The notes beneath the pieces were generated by a model that saw only the letters and a program-made list of their open reading frames with translations, was not told the origin of the DNA and did not search any database. DNA of 22,184 bases, taken from WGAB01 sp964406105 (GTDB lineage: Bacteria; Hydrothermota; Hydrothermia; WGAB01). Positions within the stretch are counted from its first letter, which is position 1, and the number at the start of each line of letters is the position of its first letter. Of this stretch, positions 1-7,905 are shown piece after piece. Both the position numbers and the translations under genes were made by a program. Location of the stretch: contig CAYOQK010000002.1 in the NCBI GenBank assembly GCA_964406105.1, positions 1 to 22,184 of the forward strand, given 5' to 3'.

Positions 1-1411
1 CGTCACGGAGTTCCAAAGCGAAACGGGCGGCCAGGAGCCAGAGTTCAGGCGGAGGAGATTCCCGGCTGTGAAGGTAGGCTTCGGTTTCCCTTAAGAGCTC
101 GGACACCGGGCGGTATGCGGCCTCAGCCCGTTTGATCAGTAGGAATTCTTCCGGATTCTCGGGGTTGAGGGTGCGCACCAGTTTTCGGAGCTCGTCCTTT
201 TGTTCATAGGCTATCAGCCAAGCGATCTTCTTGCGGACCACCTGAAGCCTTTGGGGATGGTGGGGCTCGGCGGCGGATAGGTACTGCAACGCCTGCCGCA
301 GGTGTCCTTGAGCCAGCTCTTGCTCTCCAGCCTGCATGAGGTATGGCACCGCCTCCCGGTGCAATCCCAAGGCTTGGAGAAACCGGGCTTTGTGGTGGGG
401 CGGATGAGAAAGGGCATGTATCGCCTCTAATCGGAACGCCTCGGGAGAAGGCCGGGGTACTTCCAGGGTAGGCAGGCTGGCACTCCAATATCCTCGGTCC
501 TCAAACACCAAACCCAGGCTCTGGAGGTAGTGTAGACTCCGGGAGAGGTCCACGTAGGCCGGGTTCAGTAGAGAACGCAACTCTCGGGGTGTAAGCCCGT
601 ACTCAAAAACCGAGAGTAAAAGTAATATGGCACGATCACCATGGTCCAGCAACTGGGGCAGCTGGCGTTTCCAATTCGCAAAAGCCTGTTTCGTTAAGGA
701 TGTGAAGTTTTCTAAGGCACTCAGAACCGCCTTTAAGGCGAGAGGACGTCGTCGGGTTTCTTGAATCAAAGGTACAAGAATATCCTCAGGTACAAGATGT
801 TTCCATTGACGGATTAAAGCCCTTTCTGAAGGGGAGTCAATTTCCAGGAGGTGGATGTGGGTGTGATTTAGGTCCGAACCTAAGGGGGTCTCGGTGGGCG
901 GCGGAGGGGATTTCCATAAGGCAAAGATCTGTAAGGGAGTGGTACTGAGATGGCTCATGAGGTATCGTAAGGTCTCCAGGGACCACGAATCGGCGTTTTC
1001 CAGGTGGTACACCACGATTTTGAGGGGTGGACCCACGGCGAACCAGGCCAAGGCTTGGGCAATGCGCTGCATCCATCGGTACCCCTCTCCCCGAGAGAGA
1101 TCCGAGGGAGAAGTGAGAAGGGGAACCTCCAGCGGCGTGTTCTCGGTGACTGAGGCCCAGGTGTCCGGATAGAGCTTCTGGATCTCTGCGGCGATCTTTT
1201 GGAAAAGGACAAAACTCGGGGGTTTCCGACGTTTCCTCAGATTTACGTGGATCTTTAAATCGTTGGGTCGTGTAGTGTTTCTGATGATCCGGTGGAACAG
1301 CGACAAAACCGGGATCCCCAACGGAGCCGAAAGGATCAACGCCGCAGGAGGCCGAATACGCTCAAAGAAACTGGAAGACTGGGTCCTTCGTTCGGCCTCC
1401 TGAAGGTCCAT
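1..1411 (-). CDS. Degenerate AAA_16/STAND-like ATPase with winged-helix and TPR-like region (C-terminus outside window)
   Basis: The minus-strand frame starting at ATG 1411 stays open to the window edge: 470 codons and no stop. Its layout resembles large AAA_16/STAND regulators. Residues 24-43 (ALILSAPLGIPVLSLFHRII) sit where a P-loop belongs but lack the GxxxxGK[ST] signature. Residues 130-151 follow the Walker B pattern with the typical ENADSWSLETLRYL tail, but the acidic pair is replaced by Tyr-His. RRPLALKAVLSALE (221-234) matches the GNPL-type sensor helix. Residues 260-310 look like a winged helix, and 325 onward like TPR helices. In such regulators the ATPase is a switch and the TPRs bind partners; here nucleotide binding is probably lost (inference). 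The start lies 8 nt after the glyA stop, so the two are probably co-transcribed. A/T-ending codons, including about a dozen TTA, are commoner than in neighbours. The partner and the C-terminal output domain are unknown. Confidence 0.7.
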   Translation of the reverse strand, partial: MDLQEAERRTQSSSFFERIRPPAALILSAPLGIPVLSLFHRIIRNTTRPNDLKIHVNLRKRRKPPSFVLFQKIAAEIQKLYPDTWASVTENTPLEVPLLTSPSDLSRGEGYRWMQRIAQALAWFAVGPPLKIVVYHLENADSWSLETLRYLMSHLSTTPLQIFALWKSPPPPTETPLGSDLNHTHIHLLEIDSPSERALIRQWKHLVPEDILVPLIQETRRRPLALKAVLSALENFTSLTKQAFANWKRQLPQLLDHGDRAILLLLSVFEYGLTPRELRSLLNPAYVDLSRSLHYLQSLGLVFEDRGYWSASLPTLEVPRPSPEAFRLEAIHALSHPPHHKARFLQALGLHREAVPYLMQAGEQELAQGHLRQALQYLSAAEPHHPQRLQVVRKKIAWLIAYEQKDELRKLVRTLNPENPEEFLLIKRAEAAYRPVSELLRETEAYLHSRESPPPELWLLAARFALELRD

Positions 1412-1419
1412 GACGCTGC

Positions 1420-2694
1420 CTATGTCTTTTGAGCCGCCTCCATCCAGGAGCGGTAATCCAGATACAATGGGAACTGCTCGGTGAGCTCCTGTACCGCCTT
1501 CCGAACCCGTTGGATGCGGGTTTCGTCTTCAGGAGCCTCCAAAACCTCGGTGATCAGGTCGGCGATGTAGGCCATCTCCGGTTCCTTCATTCCCCGGGTG
1601 GTCACGGCGGGGACGCCGATTCGGATGCCGCTGGTCACCGTCGGTTTCTCGGGGTCAAAGGGAATGGTGTTCTTGTTTACCGTGATGCCTGCCCGTTCCA
1701 GGGCTTCTTCGGCCACCTTGCCGGTGATGCCCAGCGGACGAAGATCTACGAGCATTAGATGGTTATCCGTGCCCCCTGCCACCAGGCGGATTCCCCTTTC
1801 CTGCAGCCGTTGGGCCAGGGCCCGAGCGTTGAGCACGATTTGGTGCTGATAGGCTCGGAACTCTGGGGTAAGGGCCTCAGCGAAGGCCACAGCCTTCGCC
1901 GCGATCACGTGCATCAAAGGCCCTCCCTGCAACCCGGGGAAGACCGCCTTGTCAATCTTCTTGGCGAATTTCTCCTGGGTCAGGATGAGGCCACCCCGGG
2001 GGCCCCGGAGCGTTTTGTGGGTGGTGGTGGTCACGAAATCAGCGACCCCCACAGGAGAGGGGTGTTCTCCCGCGGCCACGAGGCCTGCAATGTGGGCAAT
2101 GTCCGCCATGAGATAAGCACCAACCTCGTCCGCAATCTCCCGGAATCGCTGGAAGTCAATCACTCGGGGGTAAGCCGAATAGCCGGTAACGATCAACCGG
2201 GGTTTGTGCTCTTGGGCCAGGCGTCGGACCTCGTCAAAGTCAATCTGCTCGGTTTCCGGGTGCACGTGGTAGTACACGATGCGATACAACTTGCCCACCT
2301 GCGACACCGGGCTGCCGTGGGAAAGGTGGCCCCCATGGGAGAGTTCCATGCTTAGGATGGTGTCGCCGGGTTTGAGCACAGCCGCATACACCGCTTGATT
2401 GGCCTGGGTGCCGGCATGGGGTTGCACGTTGGCATGCTCTGCCCCGAAAAGCCGCTTGGCCCGTTCCCGAGCCAGATCCTCTATCTCATCCACATACTGA
2501 CACCCGCCGTAGTAGCGACGATGCGGATACCCCTCGGCATACTTGTTGGAAAGAGGGGTGCCCATAGCCATCAAAACGGCAGGGGAGGCGAAGTTCTCCG
2601 AAGCGATCAATTCCAAGGTTTCGTGCTGACGCTGCACTTCACGGTAAATCCACTGGAAAACCTCGGGATCGGTTTTAAAAAGCAGGGACCACAC
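1420..2694 (-). CDS. glyA: Serine hydroxymethyltransferase
   Basis: PLP enzyme interconverting serine plus tetrahydrofolate with glycine plus 5,10-methylene-tetrahydrofolate in the cytoplasm. Family hallmarks are present: LIASENFAS near residue 30, SNKYAEGYPHRRYYGG near 50, LSHGGHLSHG near 120, and the PLP-lysine motif TTTTHKTLRGPRGG with Lys227. The chosen start is GTG at 2694, which gives 424 residues, normal for the family. An AAAAGGAGG ribosome binding site ends 6 nt upstream of it. An in-frame ATG at 2736 lies upstream of the predicted -10 element and is therefore rejected. It has its own promoter and is followed after 8 nt by the ATPase-like gene. The identification is secure. Confidence 0.97.
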   Translation of the reverse strand: MWSLLFKTDPEVFQWIYREVQRQHETLELIASENFASPAVLMAMGTPLSNKYAEGYPHRRYYGGCQYVDEIEDLARERAKRLFGAEHANVQPHAGTQANQAVYAAVLKPGDTILSMELSHGGHLSHGSPVSQVGKLYRIVYYHVHPETEQIDFDEVRRLAQEHKPRLIVTGYSAYPRVIDFQRFREIADEVGAYLMADIAHIAGLVAAGEHPSPVGVADFVTTTTHKTLRGPRGGLILTQEKFAKKIDKAVFPGLQGGPLMHVIAAKAVAFAEALTPEFRAYQHQIVLNARALAQRLQERGIRLVAGGTDNHLMLVDLRPLGITGKVAEEALERAGITVNKNTIPFDPEKPTVTSGIRIGVPAVTTRGMKEPEMAYIADLITEVLEAPEDETRIQRVRKAVQELTEQFPLYLDYRSWMEAAQKT

Positions 2695-2715
2695 CGTAAG
2701 CCTCCTTTTGGCCCA

Positions 2716-2744
2716 ATTATACCCCTGCCCCTCCAACAGGCCAA
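2716..2744 (-). promoter_or_regulatory. Sigma70-type promoter of glyA
   Basis: On the minus strand TTGGCC (2744-2739), a 17-bp spacer and a perfect TATAAT (2721-2716) lie in the 71-bp gap between the deacetylase stop and glyA. The predicted transcript would begin near 2709, leaving a leader of about 15 nt just long enough for the AAAAGGAGG site. The -35 box matches the consensus at 4 of 6 positions; activity is inferred. Confidence 0.7.
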
Positions 2745-2765
2745 GGCAGAGCCCTGCGGAAGAAC

Positions 2766-4097
2766 CTAACGAAACAGGAGGCGAAGGACCGCTGGCGGTG
2801 TGATGGCAAAAACCCGCTTAGTGGGATGAGGGACCTCCTGGAACGGTCCCTCCACATGGCGAAGGCGACGCTCAAACTCTGGCTTTGGGAGTTCCAGATA
2901 CACGGGATAGGACTTAAAGCGAGCATCTGGCCGGCCCTCTAACCGGAGGCGTGTGTCTTTACCCTCGGCGATCTCCTGCACCCGAAGCACCCGCAGAGCC
3001 TCCCGATAAGAGGCCAGATCGTACAAAGTGCCTACCCACAGTTGGTGGTGCCGTTGTAGATCCCAGGCATAGGCCAGCACTGGCTCCATCACCTGATGCA
3101 CCAATTCCGGCGACAAGGAAGGATGGAACCACCAGTGGAACACGGTACGGGTAGCCACCGCACGGTCCAGGTAACGGCGGCGACGTTGAACGTAGTACCG
3201 AAAAGACCACTGGGGCCTGGGTCCTACGCCGTAGGAGGTCGGCACATTCCACAGTTGCCACTTTTCCTCAAAGGTGGGAACCCGCAACTCCTGCTGGGTT
3301 TTTGCTCCTCGGTACACCACGATGCCGTACTCGGCCAAGAGCTCGCGGAAATCCCGGTATCCTCCAGGGAACACCCAGGACCGGGGGGTGAGGCCCCACC
3401 GGGCCGCTGCCTCTATAGAGGCTTCAATTTCCCGGCGGGCGATGTCTTCGTTAATCACACCGCGGTGGAACGGCACATGGGAAAAGGTGTGAAGGCCTAT
3501 GTCGTGTTCCACCTGGGCATGGAGAATGGCTTGGATAAGATCGGGGGCGTAGTATTCGGGGTCTTTGCGGTAGTCTGAACATGGATCCACCTCGTACCAG
3601 TCCTGCCCCTGAAAGATCCATTTGTCGGTTTCAAAGGGGCCAGGTCGGGGCATGTCTGGGTGGGGGATGCCGTTGGGGCAGGAGCAAGATTCCAGGAACA
3701 GATGGCCTACCGTGGCCCAGGTGATGGGAACCCGGTAGGTGTCAAAGATCTGGAGGAGTTTAGGGATGTTCCTTCGGGCCTGGCGTGCCATGAGCCGGGC
3801 ATCGGGCGAGTGTTTCCCCATACGCCACGCCCAAGCCAGCTCAAAATCTGCGGAGAGCACCAGCCCGCCATCGCGAGCCTCTGGAAAGGGAGAGAGAAGA
3901 AAAGGGCCTACCCGCCTCAGCGGTTCCCGCTCAAAGGTGGGCCTCCGCTTTAACCGAAACTGGGCTTCCGAAAGGAACTCATGGAACCAGGCCATCGGCG
4001 GGAAATTGTACAGGTCTCCCAGGGGAATCGGCCCGGCGCCTTCCTGGGGCATAGAGGGTTCAGGGCCTTTCCCTCTGAGACGAGCAAGGAGGGCCAA
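2766..4097 (-). CDS. Polysaccharide deacetylase family protein (NodB fold)
   Basis: Predicted metal-dependent carbohydrate N-deacetylase of carbohydrate esterase family 4. Visible motifs, numbered from the TTG at 4097, are: motif 1 as SADFE (82-86, in place of TFDD), motif 2 as HTFSH (203-207) giving the two metal histidines, motif 3 as FPGG (243-246), and HWWFHP near 320 as the final His motif. A C-terminal extension of about 100 residues has no recognised domain. No signal peptide is obvious, so the substrate could be a cytoplasmic or lipid-linked sugar. The start is uncertain: TTG 4097 comes 3 nt after the upstream stop, while ATG 4052 is the first ATG. It lies downstream of kdsB and the Omp85-like gene, which suggests a role in envelope glycan or LPS modification (inference). 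Confidence 0.85.
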   Translation of the reverse strand: MALLARLRGKGPEPSMPQEGAGPIPLGDLYNFPPMAWFHEFLSEAQFRLKRRPTFEREPLRRVGPFLLSPFPEARDGGLVLSADFELAWAWRMGKHSPDARLMARQARRNIPKLLQIFDTYRVPITWATVGHLFLESCSCPNGIPHPDMPRPGPFETDKWIFQGQDWYEVDPCSDYRKDPEYYAPDLIQAILHAQVEHDIGLHTFSHVPFHRGVINEDIARREIEASIEAAARWGLTPRSWVFPGGYRDFRELLAEYGIVVYRGAKTQQELRVPTFEEKWQLWNVPTSYGVGPRPQWSFRYYVQRRRRYLDRAVATRTVFHWWFHPSLSPELVHQVMEPVLAYAWDLQRHHQLWVGTLYDLASYREALRVLRVQEIAEGKDTRLRLEGRPDARFKSYPVYLELPKPEFERRLRHVEGPFQEVPHPTKRVFAITPPAVLRLLFR

Positions 4098-4100
4098 AAC

Positions 4101-5471
4101 TCAGAACCATTGGCCCATGAGGACTCGCAACACGCCCTCCCCGAGGGATCGTCCCGGTGTCCAGGTATACTGCAGATGGGCGTGAAGACCCGTGGACGTG
4201 CGCCACCGGATCTCTATGCCCGTTCCCCAGCGGTGGAGCGCCTGGGTGCTGTCCCGCAACCAGGAGTGGCTTTGTTCCAGAAGGCCCCGAACTTCGGTGT
4301 CGCCAGCTCCCAGTCCCACAAAGAGCCGGAGCCCTAAGAGCCGCTGGAAGTCCCGGGGGAAGCGATGGCTGGCAAAGGGAAGCCACAGCAATGGGAAGTC
4401 CAGGAGATCTCCGGGCAGCAGGTGGGGCGATCGCTCTACACCGGCCGCCAGCACCTCGCCTCCTCCAAGGGGTCCACGCGTGGGCCCCAAGGTGAGCCGA
4501 AGATGGCCCAGGTACCGGAGAAACTGGCGGGTCCCTTCCAGTCGGAGGCGCCATGTGATGCCCCGGAGTCGGTACCGTTCAGCCACCAAGAGGCTGCGGG
4601 TTTCCCGGTGCCATTCCTGGGTGGGAATCCAGAGGCTCCGGTGGAACACCATTCCCAGGCCCCAGCGGTCGCGGAGGGCCATAGGGGCCAATACCCACGC
4701 CCCTTCCAGCACCTGTGATAACGTGTCGTGAAGGTAGAGATGCCCCTCTAAGCGGATCCAGGCATGGGGGATCCAGGGCTCCTCGTAGGCCACCCAAGCC
4801 TCCTGCTCCGCAGCGCGCCAGCGGGTCCAGCTCAGATGCAGAGCACGCAGGGTACCTGCCAGGTTTTGGAAATCCAGGGTGAGGTTGCCCAGGATATGCC
4901 CCTCTTGACTGTAACTGAGTACGCCCTCCATGCGGTTGGCGGGACGCTGCTTTACGAAAAGCACCAAGGTTTCAGGGGGATGGAACTGTACAGAGTCTAT
5001 CCAAAGCCGATGGCCGAATCGGTGGTTCCATCCGATTTGCAGGGCGATCAGGCGTTGGTGTGAATAGGGATGCTGCAGCGCCGGCTGGAACCATCGGCGA
5101 AGCGGGGCCAGGGACACCCCTGGGGGCCGAGAAACCAGCACTTGCAGCCGTCGGAGGGGGCCGGGATGGATCCACAGGTGAACCACCAAGGAATCCGGTG
5201 GGCCCGTGAAGTACCACGGTCGTACCCATGCTTCGGGAAAGCCCTGGTTGGCCAAGCATCGGCGGATCCGCTCCTGGAGGGTTTCCAGGGTAGTGGGGAG
5301 GGGGCCGGTCCTCAGGAGGGTTTGCCAGGCCGGAAGGGAGTCCTCCAAAGAGAACACGCGGGGGCCCTCCAGTACCAGCCCTTGGGCTTGAAGGGATAGC
5401 GAGGGCCCTTGTGGGGAACCGTTTCCTGCCAATAGGAGAATCCCAAGCCCCGCAAGCCAACCCAGGGTCAT
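4101..5471 (-). CDS. Omp85-like outer-membrane beta-barrel protein
   Basis: 456 residues. The N-terminus (MTLGWLAGLGILLLAG) is a signal-peptide-like segment. Residues about 40-190 show POTRA-like alternation, and the rest is rich in amphipathic strands ending in MGQWF, with the C-terminal Phe typical of barrels recognised by BamA. Size and order fit a small Omp85/TamA-like protein with one or two POTRA domains. I do not find the RG[FY] loop-6 motif that marks BamA/TamA, so the exact family is open. The start codon overlaps the kdsB stop by 4 nt (ATGA), so the two are translationally coupled. The link with KDO synthesis suggests a role in outer-membrane or LPS biogenesis (inference). Another barrel family is possible. 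Confidence 0.65.
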   Translation of the reverse strand: MTLGWLAGLGILLLAGNGSPQGPSLSLQAQGLVLEGPRVFSLEDSLPAWQTLLRTGPLPTTLETLQERIRRCLANQGFPEAWVRPWYFTGPPDSLVVHLWIHPGPLRRLQVLVSRPPGVSLAPLRRWFQPALQHPYSHQRLIALQIGWNHRFGHRLWIDSVQFHPPETLVLFVKQRPANRMEGVLSYSQEGHILGNLTLDFQNLAGTLRALHLSWTRWRAAEQEAWVAYEEPWIPHAWIRLEGHLYLHDTLSQVLEGAWVLAPMALRDRWGLGMVFHRSLWIPTQEWHRETRSLLVAERYRLRGITWRLRLEGTRQFLRYLGHLRLTLGPTRGPLGGGEVLAAGVERSPHLLPGDLLDFPLLWLPFASHRFPRDFQRLLGLRLFVGLGAGDTEVRGLLEQSHSWLRDSTQALHRWGTGIEIRWRTSTGLHAHLQYTWTPGRSLGEGVLRVLMGQWF

Positions 5472-6187
5472 GGAACCCGGTGCTCCAGCAGGTGCTCCAC
5501 CACTGGGATGTCCTCTGGACGATCCACGGGGTGCAGCCGCTCTTCAATGGGCACCACGCGGATCCGGAACCCCAGTTCTAAGGCCCGGAGTTGTTCCAGT
5601 TTTTCCGCCCGTTCCAAACGGGTGGGTTTTTGGGCAACAAAGCGCTGGAGAACAGGGAACCGGTACGCATAGATGCCCACGTGAATCCAGTATTCCGGTG
5701 AGTCCTCGCGGTAAAAGGGGATCGGAGACCGTGAGAAGTACAGGGCATACCCTTTTTCGGAGACGGCGATCTTTACCTGGTCGGGCGTTCCGGGATCTGC
5801 CGACCAATAGGCAGGGGTGGCCATGTCGGCCTGTTCGTCTTCCAGGAGAGCTTGGACCACAGCATCAATCACTTGGGGTTGAAGCAGAGGCTCATCGCCC
5901 TGGATGTTCACCACGATCTCGGGGGCCTGCTCCTTAACGGCATGGAACACGCGATCCGTGCCGCTGGGCAGATCCGGAGGGGTCATCGCCACATGCCCCT
6001 GGAGTTTGCGGACCACTTCTGCGATGCGAGGATCGTCGGTGGCCACCCATACCTCGTGCAAACTCCAGGTCCGGCGTGCGGCATCCAGAACCCACTGGAT
6101 CATGGGTTTCCCCAGGATGGGCGCCAATGGTTTCCCGGGGAACCGCGTGGATCCATAGCGGGCAGGGATCACACCGATGATCTTCAT
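5468..6187 (-). CDS. kdsB: 3-deoxy-manno-octulosonate cytidylyltransferase (CMP-KDO synthetase)
   Basis: Activates KDO with CTP to form CMP-KDO for the LPS inner core, in the cytoplasm. The N-terminal nucleotide-binding signature IIGVIPARYGSTRFPGKPLAPILGKP is spread over residues 3-28. WVATDDPRI near 47 and NIQGDEPLL near 95 are the other conserved blocks, followed by SRSPIPF near 153 and GIYAYR near 172. Its 239 residues are close to the family norm of about 245. ATG 6187 directly follows the TGA of the eIF-2B-like gene, with GGGAGGTG about 9 nt upstream. Its presence is the main evidence here that the host makes lipopolysaccharide. Confidence 0.96.
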   Translation of the reverse strand: MKIIGVIPARYGSTRFPGKPLAPILGKPMIQWVLDAARRTWSLHEVWVATDDPRIAEVVRKLQGHVAMTPPDLPSGTDRVFHAVKEQAPEIVVNIQGDEPLLQPQVIDAVVQALLEDEQADMATPAYWSADPGTPDQVKIAVSEKGYALYFSRSPIPFYREDSPEYWIHVGIYAYRFPVLQRFVAQKPTRLERAEKLEQLRALELGFRIRVVPIEERLHPVDRPEDIPVVEHLLEHRVP

Positions 6188-7084
6188 TCAGGCCAACACC
6201 TCCCGGTAGGCTTGGAGGATAGGGTGCACCTGAAGGGCCTCCAGGAGTTGCTGGATCCTCCGGTGGCCCAGCACCCCACCCTCAGCCACCAATCCTTTGA
6301 CCTGTTTCCACGGGGTGAAGTCCAACAGAGGGTGTACCCACGCGGCCTCTTGGAGGCGGGCCGGAATCCGTAGCGGGGCATCCTCTGGCTGATACAGGGG
6401 CTCCAGAGCCTGAGGCAGGCCCTTATAGGTTTCGCTGATGACCCACAGGGGCACCCGTTGCTCCTGAGCGGCCAAGGCCAACAGGTGGGTGCCCACCTTG
6501 TTGTAGAAGCCGCGACCGGTGAAGGCATCGGCCCCTACCAATACCAGTTGCACCTCGGGGAGTACCTCCACCACGGCCGGATCCGAGACGACCACCACCG
6601 AGATCCGGTGGGCCAGGAGTTTTGTTGCGGTTTTTCGGCCCTCCAAGCCAGGATAGGATTCGGTGCAGAACACCTGGTGCGGCTGGATCCGCAGCAGGGT
6701 ATCCACCACCGAGGAGCTCCAGGAGTGCACCAAGATCCGCTGCAAGCCCGAGAAGAGTTCCGCAGCGCTGTGGATCACCTGTTCCCGGGTTTGGTTCAGA
6801 TAGGCGGCGAGTTCGCCGAGTTTGTGCTCCAAGTCGCGCAGGTTGTCTGCTTCATCCCAAAGGAAGTTGAGATCATTGGCCAGCCGAAGAAGGGGAGCCA
6901 TAGAGGGCCGAGCCGAGGCCAACTCCAGCGTAAAGGCACGAAAACGGATGTACCGTTGGTTTTCTGGCAAGGGATAGAGTTCTTTTACCAATTCGCGAGC
7001 GGCCCTAAGGCCCCACCGAAGCAGTTGGGAAGCACCCAGGGTACGGTTATTCTGAATTCGTCTAAGCACGTCGTCGGCTGCCAT
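6188..7084 (-). CDS. eIF-2B alpha/beta/delta-family protein, non-canonical
   Basis: 298 residues matching the Rossmann-like family of eIF2B regulatory subunits, methylthioribose-1-phosphate isomerase and archaeal ribose-1,5-bisphosphate isomerase. Visible motifs: ARPSM (58-62), ILVHSWSSSVV (117-127), TESYPGLEGRKTA (141-153), VLVGADAFTGRG (181-192), NKVGT (195-199) and SETYK (217-221). The Asp of the GADA motif (Asp186) is kept. The position of the catalytic Cys of the isomerases (usually in a THC motif) is Ser121. It is therefore probably not a standard isomerase; a divergent sugar-phosphate enzyme or a regulatory role is possible. ATG 7084 begins 6 nt after a TATTAT -10 element, implying a leaderless mRNA. 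It is first in the run leading to kdsB. Confidence 0.8.
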   Translation of the reverse strand: MAADDVLRRIQNNRTLGASQLLRWGLRAARELVKELYPLPENQRYIRFRAFTLELASARPSMAPLLRLANDLNFLWDEADNLRDLEHKLGELAAYLNQTREQVIHSAAELFSGLQRILVHSWSSSVVDTLLRIQPHQVFCTESYPGLEGRKTATKLLAHRISVVVVSDPAVVEVLPEVQLVLVGADAFTGRGFYNKVGTHLLALAAQEQRVPLWVISETYKGLPQALEPLYQPEDAPLRIPARLQEAAWVHPLLDFTPWKQVKGLVAEGGVLGHRRIQQLLEALQVHPILQAYREVLA

Positions 7085-7101
7085 GCCGCTATAATACAGC
7101 C
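7085..7101. promoter_or_regulatory. Symmetric bidirectional -10 element driving two leaderless genes
   Basis: This 17-bp divergent gap holds TATAATA (7090-7096). Read on plus it is TATAAT followed by 6 nt and the ATG of the cinA-like gene. Read on minus it is TATTAT followed by 6 nt and the ATG of the eIF-2B-like gene. The centre, 7093, is exactly 9 nt from the first base of each ATG. No Shine-Dalgarno sequence could fit, so both transcripts would start at or within a base or two of the ATG. I see no convincing -35 box in either direction. That it is one shared promoter is inferred from geometry. Confidence 0.65.
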
Positions 7102-7905
7102 ATGCGCGTGGAAATCGTTACGGTAGGACGGGAGATTTTGGCCGGCCTCACCCTGAACACCAATGCCTATACCCTGGCTCAAGCCCTCACTCCCCTGGGA
7201 CTGCGTCCCCAACGCATGACCACTGTGGATGATGATCTGGAGGAGATCGCCCAAGAGATCCGCGCCAGTTTGGCCCGGGGAACCCGCCTGCTGGTGACCA
7301 CCGGAGGCCTGGGGCCCACCCGCGACGATCTAACCCTGGCAGCCGTGGCCCACGCCCTGGGCCTGCCCCTGGAACTGCACCCCGAAGCAGCCCAAAGGGT
7401 GAAAGAGCGGTACGATCAGTTGTTCCGGGAGGGAAAGGTGCAGGAACCAGGGCTCACCCCGGAACGCCAAAAGATGGCCATGCTTCCCCGAGGATCCGTG
7501 CCCTTGCCCAACCGGGTGGGTACAGCACCGGCGGTGCGACTGGAATACGGGGAAACCGTGCTCTTTTGCCTCCCTGGAGTACCCCGCGAGATGCAGGCTT
7601 TTTTGGAACACGACGTGTTGCCCTGGATTCGGGAACACTTGGCTCCTCGCCGGCGGTACCAGGTGCTTCGTGTGCTCACCGGGCTGGCCGACGAATCCGT
7701 GATTGAACGCAAGATCCGGCCCCTTCGCCGGCAATTCCCACAGGTGTACTTCAAGTCGCGTCCTGAGGTCTTTGACCAGCGCACCAACATTCCTTTAGAA
7801 CTCACCCTCACCGCTGAAACCGACGAAGACTTGAAAACCCTGCGGGATCAGCTCCTCCAAAGTCTACGCAGGGTATTCCCTAACCTGGAGGTCCAGAATG
7901 CGTGA
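7102..7905 (+). CDS. CinA N-terminal-domain protein (COG1058, MoaB/MogA fold), lacking the amidase domain
   Basis: 267 residues corresponding to the molybdopterin-binding-like domain of CinA, associated with ADP-ribose/pyridine-nucleotide hydrolysis. Motifs: EIVTVGREILAG (4-15; many members have GxElL.G), TTGGLGPTRDDLT near residues 66-78, and LPGVPREMQAF near 157-167. Full CinA proteins of about 410 residues carry a C-terminal PncC nicotinamide-nucleotide amidase domain, which is absent here: the protein ends after the second alpha/beta subdomain and the next gene overlaps by 8 nt. The start is the ATG placed 6 nt after TATAAT. Together with the nicotinamidase-like gene downstream it suggests a role in NAD turnover (inference). 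Confidence 0.88.
   Translation: MRVEIVTVGREILAGLTLNTNAYTLAQALTPLGLRPQRMTTVDDDLEEIAQEIRASLARGTRLLVTTGGLGPTRDDLTLAAVAHALGLPLELHPEAAQRVKERYDQLFREGKVQEPGLTPERQKMAMLPRGSVPLPNRVGTAPAVRLEYGETVLFCLPGVPREMQAFLEHDVLPWIREHLAPRRRYQVLRVLTGLADESVIERKIRPLRRQFPQVYFKSRPEVFDQRTNIPLELTLTAETDEDLKTLRDQLLQSLRRVFPNLEVQNA

Noticed and set aside
1759..2355. 198-codon plus-strand open frame
   Set aside because: Antisense to glyA; no family features.
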